A DNA stretch of 64,000 bases from JAAXGX01 sp965221595 (GTDB lineage: Bacteria; Acidobacteriota; Vicinamibacteria; Vicinamibacterales; UBA8438). The stretch lies in contig OZ244900.1 of NCBI GenBank assembly GCA_965221595.1, forward strand, positions 434,001 to 498,000. Direction: 5' to 3'. The notes below the pieces were generated by a model. That model made no database searches and was not told the origin of the DNA. It was given only the letters and a program-made list of their open reading frames with translations. The translations under genes and the position numbers were made by a program. Shown one piece after another: positions 41,573 through 50,394 of this stretch (position 1 is the stretch's first letter; every line of letters starts with the position of its first letter).

Positions 41573-44020
41573 TCAGTTGCCTTCGGCCGCTGCCCGCACC
41601 TCGCTGCCGACGGGCACCCGCCGCATCTGGAACGGCATGCTCTCGACGACGCCGAGCAGCAGCGCCGACCAGCGGTGGTCGTTGTGCTCGAGCTCCCGCA
41701 CGAGCCGCCGCACGGTGGGTGCGTCGTAGTAGTTGACACCGCGGCCGAGGGCGTACGTGAGCAGCTTTTCCGTGACCGTCTGCACGAACTGCTGCCCGCG
41801 GTCGGCCAGCGTCTCGCGGAACGCCCGCGGGCTGTCGATGGTCCGGTCGGCCCATTCTATCGTCGCGTCGATGGTGGCCCCGGCGTCCGAATCGCGCCAG
41901 CGCCCGATGGCATCGAAGTGCTCCAGCGCGAAGCCGAGCTGGTCCATCTCCGTGTGGCAGCTCGCGCAGACCGGGTTGCTGCGGTGCTGCTCCATCTTCT
42001 CGCGCAGAGAGGTCGGCGTGCCGGCGGTGTCGTTCTCCTCGAGCGGCGGCACGTTCGGCGGCGGCGCGGGCGGCGGCGTGCCGAGCAGGTTCTCGAGTAC
42101 CCACTTGCCGCGCAGCACGACCGACGTGCGGTTGGCGTACGAGGTGACCGTCAGCAGGCTGCCATGGCCGAGCAGTCCGTGACGCCGGTCGTCCGTCCAC
42201 GGCACGCGGCGGAACCGGCTGCCGTAGACGTCGTCCAGCCCGTAGTGGCGGGCGAGCTGCTCGTTCAGGTACGTGTAGCCGGCGGTGAGCAGCTCCGGCA
42301 CCGGCCGGTCCTCGCGCACCTGGCTCTCGAAGAACAGCTCCGTCTCCTGCACCATCGCCCGCCGCAGCGTGTCGTTGAAGGCGCCGTACAGGGCGCTGTC
42401 CGGCACGTGTTCGTCGAGGTTGCGCACCTGCAGCCACTGGCCGACGAAGTCATTCATGAACCGCGTGGCGCGGCCGTCGGCCAGCATGCGGTGCACCTGG
42501 GCCCGCAGCACGTCGGGCTCGCCCAGCCGGCCGGCCGCGGCCACGTCGATCAGTTCGTCGTCGGGCAGGCTGCGCCAGAGGAAGAACGACAGGCGCGTGG
42601 CGAGCTCGAGATCGCTGAGCCGATAGATGTCGCCGGCACGAGCGCCGGCCGGCTGGCGCTCGATGCGCAGCAGGAACTCCGGCATCGCGAGCAGCGCCTC
42701 CAGCGCGCGCTCGATGCCGCCGTCGAAGTCGCGGTCCGCACGCCCCGCGCGGTAGAACGCGAGCAGCGGCTCGAGGTCGTCGTCCGTCACCGGCCGCCGG
42801 TACGCCCGCCGCGCGAGCGTGGACAGGATCTCCCGCGCGCAGGCCATCTCGTCGTGGCTGCCGGTCGGTCGGCAGGTGAAGATGCGCTGCCGGCTCGGCG
42901 TCTCGTCCGGCACCCTGCCCTCGAACGGCCCGGAAATGAACAGCCGATCGATCCCGGGCCGTCCGTACGCGCCGTCGAACGGGGTCGGGTTCGAGTCGGT
43001 GAACGCGACGGTTACCAGCCGCTGGCCGGCGCCTACGGGCACGCGCACCTCGAGCCCCTTGTCCGCGTTGAGCCGATACTCGTGCAGCCGCTGGCCTTCC
43101 ACGTCGTCGTCGGGAATGGGGATGAGGATGCCGGGATCGGGACCGGGGAACTCGCCGCCCACGTTCCAGCGCGCAACCAGCGCGTGGTCGATGCGCAGCT
43201 CGATGACGTGGTCGTCCTCCCCGATGCCGATGACGCCGCTGCCGCCGCCGCCGTCGCCGCCCTTCATGCGGACCGCGAACACGTACTCCCCGTCGAGCGG
43301 GAACAGGTGCCGGGCCGCCAGACCGCCGTGCGTGCCGAACGGCATGTCCTCGTTCATGCGCGCGCTCTGCGTCTCGAAGCCCAGCGTGTAGACCTGCCGC
43401 ACCGGCCAGTTGTCGGGGCTGCCGACCGCCGCCCGGCTGATCTTCGTCGCCGCGGCCGTGTAGCGCGCCATCAGGGCCGGCGTCATCGCCAGTGCGTCGG
43501 CGTTGTTGTCGAAGCCCAACCCCGCCATGTCGCCCGGCAGCAGTTCGGCGCCGTCGATGCGCAATGCCAGCAGGTCCTCGACGGCATTGACGTACTCCAC
43601 GCGGTTCAGGCGCCGCGAGGCCACGCGGCCGGGATTGGGCGCCGCCGCTGCCACGCGGTCGAGGGCCGACTCGAGCGAGACCGTGAAGGCCTCGACGCGT
43701 GCGCCGTCCGGCTGCGGCCGGCCGGCCGGCGGCATCTGCCCCGCGCGCAGCTTGCGCACCACCTTCTCCAGCACCTCGGCATGCGCGTCGATCCGGCCCA
43801 GGTCCACGTCGTCGAGCGCCAGCCCGCCGGTCCGCAGGCGTTCGTTGTGGCATGTGACGCAGTAGCGGTCGAGCAGCGCACGGGAGGGCCCTTCCTGGGC
43901 AGCCCCCGCGGCTGCGACCCGGGTTCCGGCCGCGGACTGCGGCGCGGCGGCGGTTGCCGCGCCCCCCGCGACCAGTGCGACCGCCAGAAGTCCGATTGAC
44001 CTGCGCAGCGGATTCTGCAT
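41573..44020 (-). CDS. DUF1592-type multidomain cytochrome (DUF1587/1595/1592/1588/1585)
   Basis: 815 residues from ATG 44020, signal peptide about 1-27. Domains in family order: a haem c site C54-V-T-C57-H58 (PSCyt-type), DUF1587 (R-R-L-N-R-V-E-Y-V-N-A-V-E-D-L-L), a CBM-like part at about 210-350, then DUF1595/1592 (A-R-R-A-Y-R-R-P-V; E-L-A-T-R-L-S-F-F-L-W-R-S-L-P-D), DUF1588 with a second haem site V-C-A-S-C-H and D-Q-L-G-F-A-L-E-H-F-D, and DUF1585 at the end. These exported proteins occur in polymer-degrading planctomycetes and acidobacteria; function is not known. Middle gene of the ankyrin/DUF1592/DUF1552 operon, 16 bp downstream of the ankyrin gene. Confidence 0.92.
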   Translation of the reverse strand: MQNPLRRSIGLLAVALVAGGAATAAAPQSAAGTRVAAAGAAQEGPSRALLDRYCVTCHNERLRTGGLALDDVDLGRIDAHAEVLEKVVRKLRAGQMPPAGRPQPDGARVEAFTVSLESALDRVAAAAPNPGRVASRRLNRVEYVNAVEDLLALRIDGAELLPGDMAGLGFDNNADALAMTPALMARYTAAATKISRAAVGSPDNWPVRQVYTLGFETQSARMNEDMPFGTHGGLAARHLFPLDGEYVFAVRMKGGDGGGGSGVIGIGEDDHVIELRIDHALVARWNVGGEFPGPDPGILIPIPDDDVEGQRLHEYRLNADKGLEVRVPVGAGQRLVTVAFTDSNPTPFDGAYGRPGIDRLFISGPFEGRVPDETPSRQRIFTCRPTGSHDEMACAREILSTLARRAYRRPVTDDDLEPLLAFYRAGRADRDFDGGIERALEALLAMPEFLLRIERQPAGARAGDIYRLSDLELATRLSFFLWRSLPDDELIDVAAAGRLGEPDVLRAQVHRMLADGRATRFMNDFVGQWLQVRNLDEHVPDSALYGAFNDTLRRAMVQETELFFESQVREDRPVPELLTAGYTYLNEQLARHYGLDDVYGSRFRRVPWTDDRRHGLLGHGSLLTVTSYANRTSVVLRGKWVLENLLGTPPPAPPPNVPPLEENDTAGTPTSLREKMEQHRSNPVCASCHTEMDQLGFALEHFDAIGRWRDSDAGATIDATIEWADRTIDSPRAFRETLADRGQQFVQTVTEKLLTYALGRGVNYYDAPTVRRLVRELEHNDHRWSALLLGVVESMPFQMRRVPVGSEVRAAAEGN

Positions 44021-44036
44021 TCCTTCAGACCTCTCG

Positions 44037-45659
44037 TCAGCGGGTCTGCGCCCGCTGCTCGTTCTCCTCGACGACGGCGCGGTCGGCCCGCTCGTGAACC
44101 GTGCCGGGGATACCCAGGCGCGTGTTGGCGCCCAGCCCGCGCAGGAACTCGGCGGTTTCCGGAAACGCCTGGAACTGGAACGACTGCTTGGCGCCCTCGG
44201 CAATGCGGAACGCGGTGCGTCCGCGGAAGTCGCGCGCGTCGATGTCGGCTCCCTGCTCCACGAGGTATTCGATCACCTCGTTCAGCCCGCGGAACGTCGC
44301 GGCGTGCAGCGCGGTGAAGTCGGCCTCGTTGCGCGCGTTCACGTCGGCGCCGCCCTCGACCAGCACCCGCACCGCCTCCTCCACCGGGCGCGAGCGCCGG
44401 CCCCGCGGCGTGTGCGGCTGATACGAGCGGTAGCCGAGGCCCGCGGCCATCATCAGCGGCGTGCTCCCGTCGTCGGCTGCCGCGTCCGGGTCGGCGCCGG
44501 CCTCGAGCAGCGCGCTGAGCACCGCCGGGCCGCTCTCGAAGTGGTACTTGGAGTCGTCACCGAACAGCCCGCCGCCGTTGGCCGAGAAGGCCGCCACCCA
44601 CAACGGCGTGGCACCCCGCACGTCGCCGGTGCCGACCGAGTTCTGCTCGAACGCACCGCGGCGTGGGCTGGCGAGGTAGCCGAGCACGACGGACGAGGTA
44701 TCGATGCGAGCATTCGGATCCGCCCCGCGCTTCACCAGTTCCCTGACCAGCGGGGCCCTCGACGTCGGATCGAGCCCCAGCCGCCCGCCGCCGCTGACGG
44801 AGGCGGCGCTCATCCCGCGGCGCCGGTACCAGTCGGCCAGCCAGGTGCTGACGCGGCCGGCCGCGGCATGCAGCGCCGAAACGCCGTGGATCATGCCGTT
44901 CGGGTCGGCGCCCTGCTCGAGCAGGAAGTACGCCATGTCGGCGTGCCGGCTGACGATGGCCAGCGGCAGCGGATGGGTCGCGTCTGACCCGGTGCCGTTG
45001 ACGTCCGCGCCCGCATTCAGCAGCAGCCGCGCCACCTCGACGTCGCCTTTCTGCACGGCGAACAGGAGCGCCGTGAAGCCCTTGCTCGAGGAGATCTCCA
45101 CGTCGGCGCCGGTCTCGAGCAGCACGTGCACGATGTCGGGATGCGGCGCCTCGACCGCCCACATCAGCGCAGTCACGCCTGTTTCCGTCGTCGTCGCGTT
45201 GACGTCCGCCCCGCTGGCCAGCAACGCCCGTACGACGTCCCGGCTGCCGGTCCGCGAAGCGATCATCAGCGCCGTGAGGCCGCTGTCCTGTGCCGCGTTC
45301 GCGTCCGCGCCGGCGCTGAGCAAGGCCCGGACGACCGCGGCACTCGCGTTCTCGCACGCGCGCATCAGCGGCGTCACTCCGTGGTCGTCGGCGGCGTTCG
45401 GATCGGCACCGGCGTCCAGCAGCAGTTTCACCGTGTCCAGATCGTCCCAGTGCGCGGCCCACAGCAGCGCCGTGACGCCGTCCGCCCGCGCTTCGTTGAC
45501 GTCGACGCCTGCACCGACGAGCGCCCGCACCGCGGCGGCGTCCTGCCCGCCCGCGGCCTCCACCAGGCGCAGATCGGCCGCCTGCGTCGCAACGACCGAG
45601 CCCGCCACGAATCCGATGGCGAGCCACGGCAATCTCCGTCCCTGCGTCAAGATCTTCAT
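44037..45659 (-). CDS. Exported ankyrin-repeat protein
   Basis: 540 residues from ATG 45659, with a signal-like N-terminus (about 10-28). At least nine ankyrin repeats are visible, most with the D-G-x-T-A/P-L-x-x-A and L-L-x-x-G-A-D-x-N motifs (G-V-T-A-L-L-W-A-A; G-A-D-P-N-A-A-D-D-H-G-V-T-P-L). A stretch of about 60 residues in the middle (R-R-R-G-M-S-A-A-S-V-S-G-G-G-R) lacks the repeat and may be a loop. Ankyrin solenoids bind proteins. As the first gene of an operon with exported DUF1592 and DUF1552 proteins it may scaffold them in the periplasm. It is divergent from the DUF4097-like gene. Confidence 0.88.
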   Translation of the reverse strand: MKILTQGRRLPWLAIGFVAGSVVATQAADLRLVEAAGGQDAAAVRALVGAGVDVNEARADGVTALLWAAHWDDLDTVKLLLDAGADPNAADDHGVTPLMRACENASAAVVRALLSAGADANAAQDSGLTALMIASRTGSRDVVRALLASGADVNATTTETGVTALMWAVEAPHPDIVHVLLETGADVEISSSKGFTALLFAVQKGDVEVARLLLNAGADVNGTGSDATHPLPLAIVSRHADMAYFLLEQGADPNGMIHGVSALHAAAGRVSTWLADWYRRRGMSAASVSGGGRLGLDPTSRAPLVRELVKRGADPNARIDTSSVVLGYLASPRRGAFEQNSVGTGDVRGATPLWVAAFSANGGGLFGDDSKYHFESGPAVLSALLEAGADPDAAADDGSTPLMMAAGLGYRSYQPHTPRGRRSRPVEEAVRVLVEGGADVNARNEADFTALHAATFRGLNEVIEYLVEQGADIDARDFRGRTAFRIAEGAKQSFQFQAFPETAEFLRGLGANTRLGIPGTVHERADRAVVEENEQRAQTR

Positions 45660-45787
45660 GTCGCGTACTTCCCCTGCAAAACGTAACACACCCCGCCGCC
45701 GCGCGGAACGAATTTCAGCCGCCGTACCGGCCGCAGCGGTCATTCCGTCTATAGTCAGAAGAAGCGCAGTTCATGGGGAGGATGCCG

Positions 45788-46666
45788 ATGTCGCCGCACC
45801 GTGTTTTCGCCTATCTCTTGCCGCTGGTCCTGGCGGCGGCTCCTGCCAGGGCGCAGGGCGACGCGTACGAACGGACCGTGGCGCTCGAGCCGGGCGGCAA
45901 CCTCTCGGTCGCCGCATCCGGCGGCACCGTCCTGCTGCTGGCCTGGGACCGGCCCCAGGTCGAGATCCGGGCGCGCATCGAGGCACCGGCGGGAACCGAC
46001 GGCGACTACGCGCGGGAGATCGTCGAGGCCACCAGGATTAGCGTTCGGGAGACCGCCGGCGAGGTCAGCGTCGCCAGCGACTTCAGCGAGGTCGAGCGGC
46101 GCGGGTTCTTCGACCGCCGGCGCACCCAGCCGGACGTGCACTACGAGATACAGGCGCCGCGGGAGCTCAATCTCGACATCGAGCTCGAGGAGGGCGCCGG
46201 CACGACGCTGCGCGGCTTCGACGGCCGCATCGCCATTAGCGCCGACCGCAGCGACCTGAACCTCGTCGAGCTGAGCGGCACCGCGCGGATCGAGCTGGAG
46301 CGGGGCCAGTTGCAGGCCAGCGATTTCCGTGGCGCGCTGACGCTCGACGTGGAACGCGGCGACCGCGTCGCGCTCACGCGCCTGCGCGGGTCGGTCCTGA
46401 TCGACGCCGAGCGGACGAACGTGGTGCTGCGCGCCGCCCGCCTCGAAGGCGATTCCGACGTTACGATCGACCGCGGCGACTTCACTTTCGAGCTGGCCGA
46501 GATGCAGCCGCTGACGGTCGACGCCGAACTGTCGGAGCGCGCCGGGCTCGAGAACGAACTGCCGCTGACGCTGCAGCAGATCGGCGACCGCCTGCGGGGC
46601 ACGGTCGCCGGCGGCGGACCCGTGCTGCGCATCCGGTCCCACCGTGGCGAGGTGCAGCTGCGCTAG
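45788..46666 (+). CDS. DUF4097-like beta-solenoid exported protein
   Basis: 292 residues from ATG 45788, which is six bases after GGGGAGG; ATG 45773 is in frame but before that site. Signal peptide about 1-22 (ends A-R-A-Q-G). The rest consists of short beta-strands with regular spacing: G-N-L-S-V-A-A-S-G-G-T-V, A-R-I-E-L-E-R-G-Q-L, G-S-V-L-I-D-A-E-R and S-D-V-T-I-D-R-G-D-F, as in the DUF4097 'putative adhesin' right-handed beta-helix family. The role is unknown; localisation periplasmic or surface. It is convergent with the TonB-dependent receptor gene. Confidence 0.75.
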   Translation: MSPHRVFAYLLPLVLAAAPARAQGDAYERTVALEPGGNLSVAASGGTVLLLAWDRPQVEIRARIEAPAGTDGDYAREIVEATRISVRETAGEVSVASDFSEVERRGFFDRRRTQPDVHYEIQAPRELNLDIELEEGAGTTLRGFDGRIAISADRSDLNLVELSGTARIELERGQLQASDFRGALTLDVERGDRVALTRLRGSVLIDAERTNVVLRAARLEGDSDVTIDRGDFTFELAEMQPLTVDAELSERAGLENELPLTLQQIGDRLRGTVAGGGPVLRIRSHRGEVQLR

Positions 46667-46829
46667 CAGCCCGTCGCAGAGTCCCCGCTGCATTCGACGG
46701 GCGCTGCATCCCGCCTGACTGCGTTGCTCCCCGGTCGAATAGGCCCAAATAGCCTCCCTCGTCGCGCCTTGCCAGGCGGGCGCCGCGCCCGTCTCGGTGC
46801 GCCGCGGGGTTCACCACGGGCTGCTGGAG

Positions 46830-49178
46830 CTAGAACCTCACCTGCAGACTCACGCGCGCGGTGCGCGGAATGGACGGGTGGGTGTGGATGTCGTCCACGC
46901 CCGCCAGCGGCTCGCCCGGCAGCCGCGACGTGTAGAAATAGTCGATGTCCGCGACCTCCGAATCGAACAGGTTGAATCCCTCGACCGAGATGCGCAACTG
47001 CTCCGTCAGCGTGATCCCTATCTCGCCGTTCCAGATGGTGGTCGGTGCGGACCGCACGCGGCCGTCTTCGACCAGCGGCCGGGGACCGAAGTGGCGCAGG
47101 CGGACGCTCCCGAAGATGCGCCGCGCGGGCTCGACCGTCAGCGCGGCTCCCACGACCCGGTCGAGCGCACCCGGAATGAAGGGGCCGGCCGGATCGAAGT
47201 CGGTGAAGCGCGCCTTGGTGAACGACATGTCCACCTCGCCGGTCATCCAGGGGCTGAACCGCAGGTAGTTGGCCCACTCGACGCCCCAGCGCCGGCTCGG
47301 CCGGTTCGCTTCCGTGATACCCAGGTCGCCCAAGAACAGCAGCTCCGAATCGAAGCCCAGGTACCACAGCGCCACGGTCGACTGCAGGCCGCGGAGGCGC
47401 ACCGTCCGCACCCCCACCTCGGCGCCGCGGGCGGTCACCAGCGGCGTCAGCGTGTCGACCCGCTCACCCGTGCGGGGATCGACCGTCAGCGTCGCGCCGC
47501 GCACGTCGTTGCTGTGGAAGCCGTGCCCCCAGTTGACGTAGAACTCCGTAGCGGCCCACGGGCCCAGCACGGCCGTGAACTTCGGGCTGACGATGCCGTC
47601 GGAGCCGTCGCCCGAGTTGCGGGGATCGAGGGCAGTCACGGCGTAGCCGTACAGGTCGCCGCGCAGGCCGAGCGTCGTCCGGAACACCGGACTCCACTCG
47701 ATCTCGCTCTGTGCGAACATGCCGCCCGACGTCTGCATCAGCACATCCTCGCGCACGGTGTTCGTGCGCCGCCGCGCCACCGTGTCGTGCAGGCCTATAC
47801 GTCCGGCGTTGTCGTGGCGGAGCTGGACGCCCACCATCGACTCCACAGGCCGCCCCGCGAAGCGGCCCAGCCGCCGGTAGCGCACACTGACGCCGGCCGC
47901 CGTCCGCCGGTCCTCCTGCTCGAACTGGTCGCCGTCGACGGGATTGACCAGGAAGTAGGTGAAGTTCTGGACGAGGTTCAGACCGTAGCGCAGGCCGTAG
48001 GCTGTCACGCGCAGCGCACTGTCGCCCGTCGAGCGCAGGCTGTCGAAGGCGACGCTGTGTCGGTACGTCCGGCCGGCATCGGTCGGATCGATGGTCCCGA
48101 AGCGGGGAATCAGACCCGACTCGATGGCGCGGGCCGGCACCTGGTCCGTGGCGTTCCAATCGGCTGTATAGCCCATGCCGGTGATCGAGAAGCCGTTCCG
48201 TGTGTCGCCGCGGCTGTAGCGCACGATGCCGTTCGCCTTGCGCATGTCGTCCGGCAGCACCCAGGGCCCGTCGTTGCGGGACAGGGCGAGCGCTACCAGC
48301 AGGCTGCCGTCGCCGACCCGCGGCGAAGCGGCGCCCATCACGCGTGCCCAGCCCTGGCCGCCCGCGCTGACGCTCACGATCGGCCGTTCGAGCACGTTGA
48401 CGTAGTTGATGTTGGCCGAGCCGGCTGCCGAGAAGTCACCGTCGTCGGCGAAGTAGGGCCCTTTCCTGTACTGCACGCCGCTGACCAGCTCGGGAATGAT
48501 CGGGTTGGAGTCGGAGTAGCCGTTCAAGTGAGCTCCCGCCGGGATGTTCAGCGGTACGCCGGCCAGCGTCGTGGCGAAATCCGACCCGTGGTCGAGGTTG
48601 AATCCGCGCAGGTAGTACTGGTTCGCCTTCCCCTCGCCGCTGTGCTGGCTGACGATCAGGCCCGGCACTGCTTCGAGGACTTCGCCCGGCCGCATGATGG
48701 GCCGTACTTCGAGCTGGGCCGCCGTGATGGCGCCGATGCTGGCGGCGTTGGCGATGCCTACGAGGTTCTCGCGCGGGTTCTCGAGGTCGGCGATGTTGCG
48801 GAAGGTGCGCCGGCCCGTCACGACCACGTCGGCCGTGAGCGCCAGCGTCAGCGTGGCGTCGATGTCCAGCGTCTCGCCGCCGGCCGGCACCGTCACTGCC
48901 CGGCGTGCCGTCGAGAAGTTCACCAGCCGGAACGTGAGGGTGGCCGGTCCCGCCGGGGCTCCCTCGATGCGGTACTCCCCGCTCGCGTCGGTGACTGCGG
49001 TCGACACGGAGTCGCCGGACTCGAGATCGACGAGCACGCCCGGCAGCACACCGCCGGTCTGGTCCGCGACCACGCCGACAACGGTCCCGCCGCCCTGGGC
49101 GCGGGCAGCGCCGGCCAGGGCGCTGACAATCAGAAGCAGGCCCACGAATACGGTGACGATGCGCCGTCCGTCAGGCAT
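46830..49178 (-). CDS. TonB-dependent receptor with carboxypeptidase-regulatory N-terminus
   Basis: 782 residues from ATG 49178; signal peptide about 1-27. Residues about 30-110 form a carboxypeptidase-regulatory-like domain (G-V-V-A-D-Q-T-G-G-V-L-P-G-V; G-E-Y-R-I-E-G-A-P-A-G), followed by the plug (about 120-235: R-P-G-E-V-L-E-A-V-P-G-L-I-V; Y-Y-L-R-G-F-N-L-D-H-G; Y-R-K-G-P-Y) and a 22-stranded-type barrel ending V-S-L-Q-V-R-F. A TonB box is not clear. Such receptors import large nutrients or chelates through the outer membrane; the substrate is unknown. The R-G-F-N-L-D-H-G plug motif with a G-T-x-P-x-N-x-P/G loop resembles metal/cobalamin-type relatives, a weak hint only. Confidence 0.9.
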   Translation of the reverse strand: MPDGRRIVTVFVGLLLIVSALAGAARAQGGGTVVGVVADQTGGVLPGVLVDLESGDSVSTAVTDASGEYRIEGAPAGPATLTFRLVNFSTARRAVTVPAGGETLDIDATLTLALTADVVVTGRRTFRNIADLENPRENLVGIANAASIGAITAAQLEVRPIMRPGEVLEAVPGLIVSQHSGEGKANQYYLRGFNLDHGSDFATTLAGVPLNIPAGAHLNGYSDSNPIIPELVSGVQYRKGPYFADDGDFSAAGSANINYVNVLERPIVSVSAGGQGWARVMGAASPRVGDGSLLVALALSRNDGPWVLPDDMRKANGIVRYSRGDTRNGFSITGMGYTADWNATDQVPARAIESGLIPRFGTIDPTDAGRTYRHSVAFDSLRSTGDSALRVTAYGLRYGLNLVQNFTYFLVNPVDGDQFEQEDRRTAAGVSVRYRRLGRFAGRPVESMVGVQLRHDNAGRIGLHDTVARRRTNTVREDVLMQTSGGMFAQSEIEWSPVFRTTLGLRGDLYGYAVTALDPRNSGDGSDGIVSPKFTAVLGPWAATEFYVNWGHGFHSNDVRGATLTVDPRTGERVDTLTPLVTARGAEVGVRTVRLRGLQSTVALWYLGFDSELLFLGDLGITEANRPSRRWGVEWANYLRFSPWMTGEVDMSFTKARFTDFDPAGPFIPGALDRVVGAALTVEPARRIFGSVRLRHFGPRPLVEDGRVRSAPTTIWNGEIGITLTEQLRISVEGFNLFDSEVADIDYFYTSRLPGEPLAGVDDIHTHPSIPRTARVSLQVRF

Positions 49179-49220
49179 CCGAATGAATCTACCGCACCCG
49201 GTGGCGCACTGAATTTCGGG

Positions 49221-49297
49221 CGGGGCTGCGCCCCGAACCCCCGGCGTTCGTTTGCGGAAACCCCGCAGCCCCGCGCCACTCCAGCCGAGGCGCGCTC
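49221..49297 (-). repeat. Dispersed GC-rich intergenic repeat, copy D (inverted)
   Basis: Read on the minus strand it contains, in order, GCGCGCCTCGG-like, GTGGCGCGGGG and ACGCCGGGGGTTCGGGGC blocks and ends in the CGGGGCGCAGCCCCG palindrome, as in 1668-1756. It lies between the PIN toxin stop and the receptor gene start. Confidence 0.6.
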
Positions 49298-49303
49298 GGG
49301 ACT

Positions 49304-49729
49304 TCAGAGAATCGGGACGTCGAGGCCCGCGATGAACCGAATGCCCGGGACATCGAGCCGGGTGAGCCTGGCGTCGTTCGTCAGGAACAGATCGACGCCG
49401 GCGCCGGCGGCGCACGCCAAGTGAATCGAGTCGGCGGGGCTCGTCCTGCAGCGCGTTCGAATCGCCCCGAAATGCTCAGCCGTGCGGGCATCGAAGGGGA
49501 GCAGTTCGACGTGCGGGGGCTGCATGGCTGCCCGTATCGCGTCCGCCAATACTGGGTCGCGCCGCCGCATGGCACCGGCGAGCAGCTCTCCGACGCCGAA
49601 CGCGCTCGAGCAGAGCTGGTCTCCCCGCGCCTCCATTCTCGTCAGGATCTGCCTGAGCCGGTCCACGTATGACGGATGCCCCTCGAGCCAGTAGATGAAG
49701 AGCATGGTGTCCCAGTAGATCCGGGACAT
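49304..49729 (-). CDS. PIN-domain toxin (VapC-like)
   Basis: 141 residues. The four acidic PIN positions are visible: I-Y-W-D-T-M near the start, G-V-G-E-L-L-A in the middle, and P-A-D-S-I-H-L-A-C-A-A then L-F-L-T-N-D-A-R-L at the end. Trp in Y-W-D-T is common in this PIN subgroup. The start codon overlaps the stop of the upstream gene by one base (TGATG), so the two are translationally coupled as toxin and probable antitoxin. Likely a Mg-dependent RNase. It is the second PIN module in the window. Confidence 0.85.
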   Translation of the reverse strand: MSRIYWDTMLFIYWLEGHPSYVDRLRQILTRMEARGDQLCSSAFGVGELLAGAMRRRDPVLADAIRAAMQPPHVELLPFDARTAEHFGAIRTRCRTSPADSIHLACAAGAGVDLFLTNDARLTRLDVPGIRFIAGLDVPIL

Positions 49730-50169
49730 CAGTGCGAGCTTCCTTGTGGATCAGCCTCGTCGTTGATGGTGCCGCCGGCGTAGAACGATTTTCTCTCCTC
49801 TCGCAGCCAACGCTCTCCGCCGCCGAGCGCCGCGAACGCCTTCCGGCCGGCGCCCAGCAGGTTCCAGACCGCACTCCGCGAGGCCTGGTGCCGACCGGAC
49901 TCTGCACGTGCGAGAAGCCTGTAGGTGAAAGCGGTCGTCGTGCTCATCTTCGACTTCGGTCCGACCGCCTTCACGAACTCGAGATCGTTGTCCTTCAGGA
50001 ATTTCCCCGTTCGCAGTGCCGAACAGACGCTGGCGGCATAGTCGCCGCTCCACTGCAGATCGCGCAGGACCGATCCCGCGACCACCGTGATCGTCGCGTC
50101 GCCGCGCTGCCGCGCGGGCTCGACGTATTGCTGCCCGACGTGTGAGCGAATCCGATCTGCCTTCGTCAT
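49729..50169 (-). CDS. Probable antitoxin/DNA-binding partner of the PIN toxin
   Basis: 146 residues from ATG 50169; the frame continues upstream without clear coding. Residues about 20-85 (A-T-I-T-V-V-A-G-S-V-L-R-D-L; S-V-C-S-A-L-R-T-G-K-F; S-T-T-T-A-F-T-Y-R-L) recall a small domain in uncharacterised proteins with the I-R-A-G-D-V-x-R-x-L ... V-C-S-A-L pattern. The C-terminal 55 residues are basic then acidic. A role as antitoxin is inferred from its position directly before vapC; it is not a typical VapB. Two bases separate it from a small ORF upstream. Confidence 0.65.
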   Translation of the reverse strand: MTKADRIRSHVGQQYVEPARQRGDATITVVAGSVLRDLQWSGDYAASVCSALRTGKFLKDNDLEFVKAVGPKSKMSTTTAFTYRLLARAESGRHQASRSAVWNLLGAGRKAFAALGGGERWLREERKSFYAGGTINDEADPQGSSH

Positions 50170-50171
50170 AA

Positions 50172-50366
50172 TCACCCTCTCACCCCACCGATCCAGGGGC
50201 ACTGCATTCTCCAGCGATCGCGCGCTGCCCGGTGGCACCGGGCGCACAGATTGTGCTGCCGGTCGGCCTTGACACGGCCCAGACGAGAAAACTTCGCCGG
50301 GTGGCGAGCACATTGGGCGCATGCCCGGCGCCGTAGCGGGATCGGGTGACTGCCCGATGCATCCAT
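50172..50366 (-). CDS. Small C-x-x-C / C-x-x-C zinc-ribbon-like protein
   Basis: 64 residues. C-A-Q-C-A-R-H-P-A-K-F, then R-V-K-A-D-R-Q-H-N-L-C-A-R-C-H-R-A-A. The two C-x-x-C pairs flanking a basic R-V-K-A-D-R-x-H segment match a small family of conserved hypothetical zinc-ribbon-like proteins that I know in outline, without function. It lies two bases upstream of the probable antitoxin gene on the same strand and is followed, on the other side, by the A/T-rich island, so it probably opens the three-gene transcript. Too short to be certain. Confidence 0.5.
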   Translation of the reverse strand: MDASGSHPIPLRRRACAQCARHPAKFSRLGRVKADRQHNLCARCHRAARDRWRMQCPWIGGVRG

Positions 50367-50394
50367 GAACCGCCAGGATCGCCCGCCACGTAGG

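Noticed and set aside
46667..46829. Possible repeat or RNA gene between the DUF4097-like and receptor genes
   Set aside because: Only generic GC-rich sequence was seen, with no stable stem, tRNA arms or match to the other repeats.
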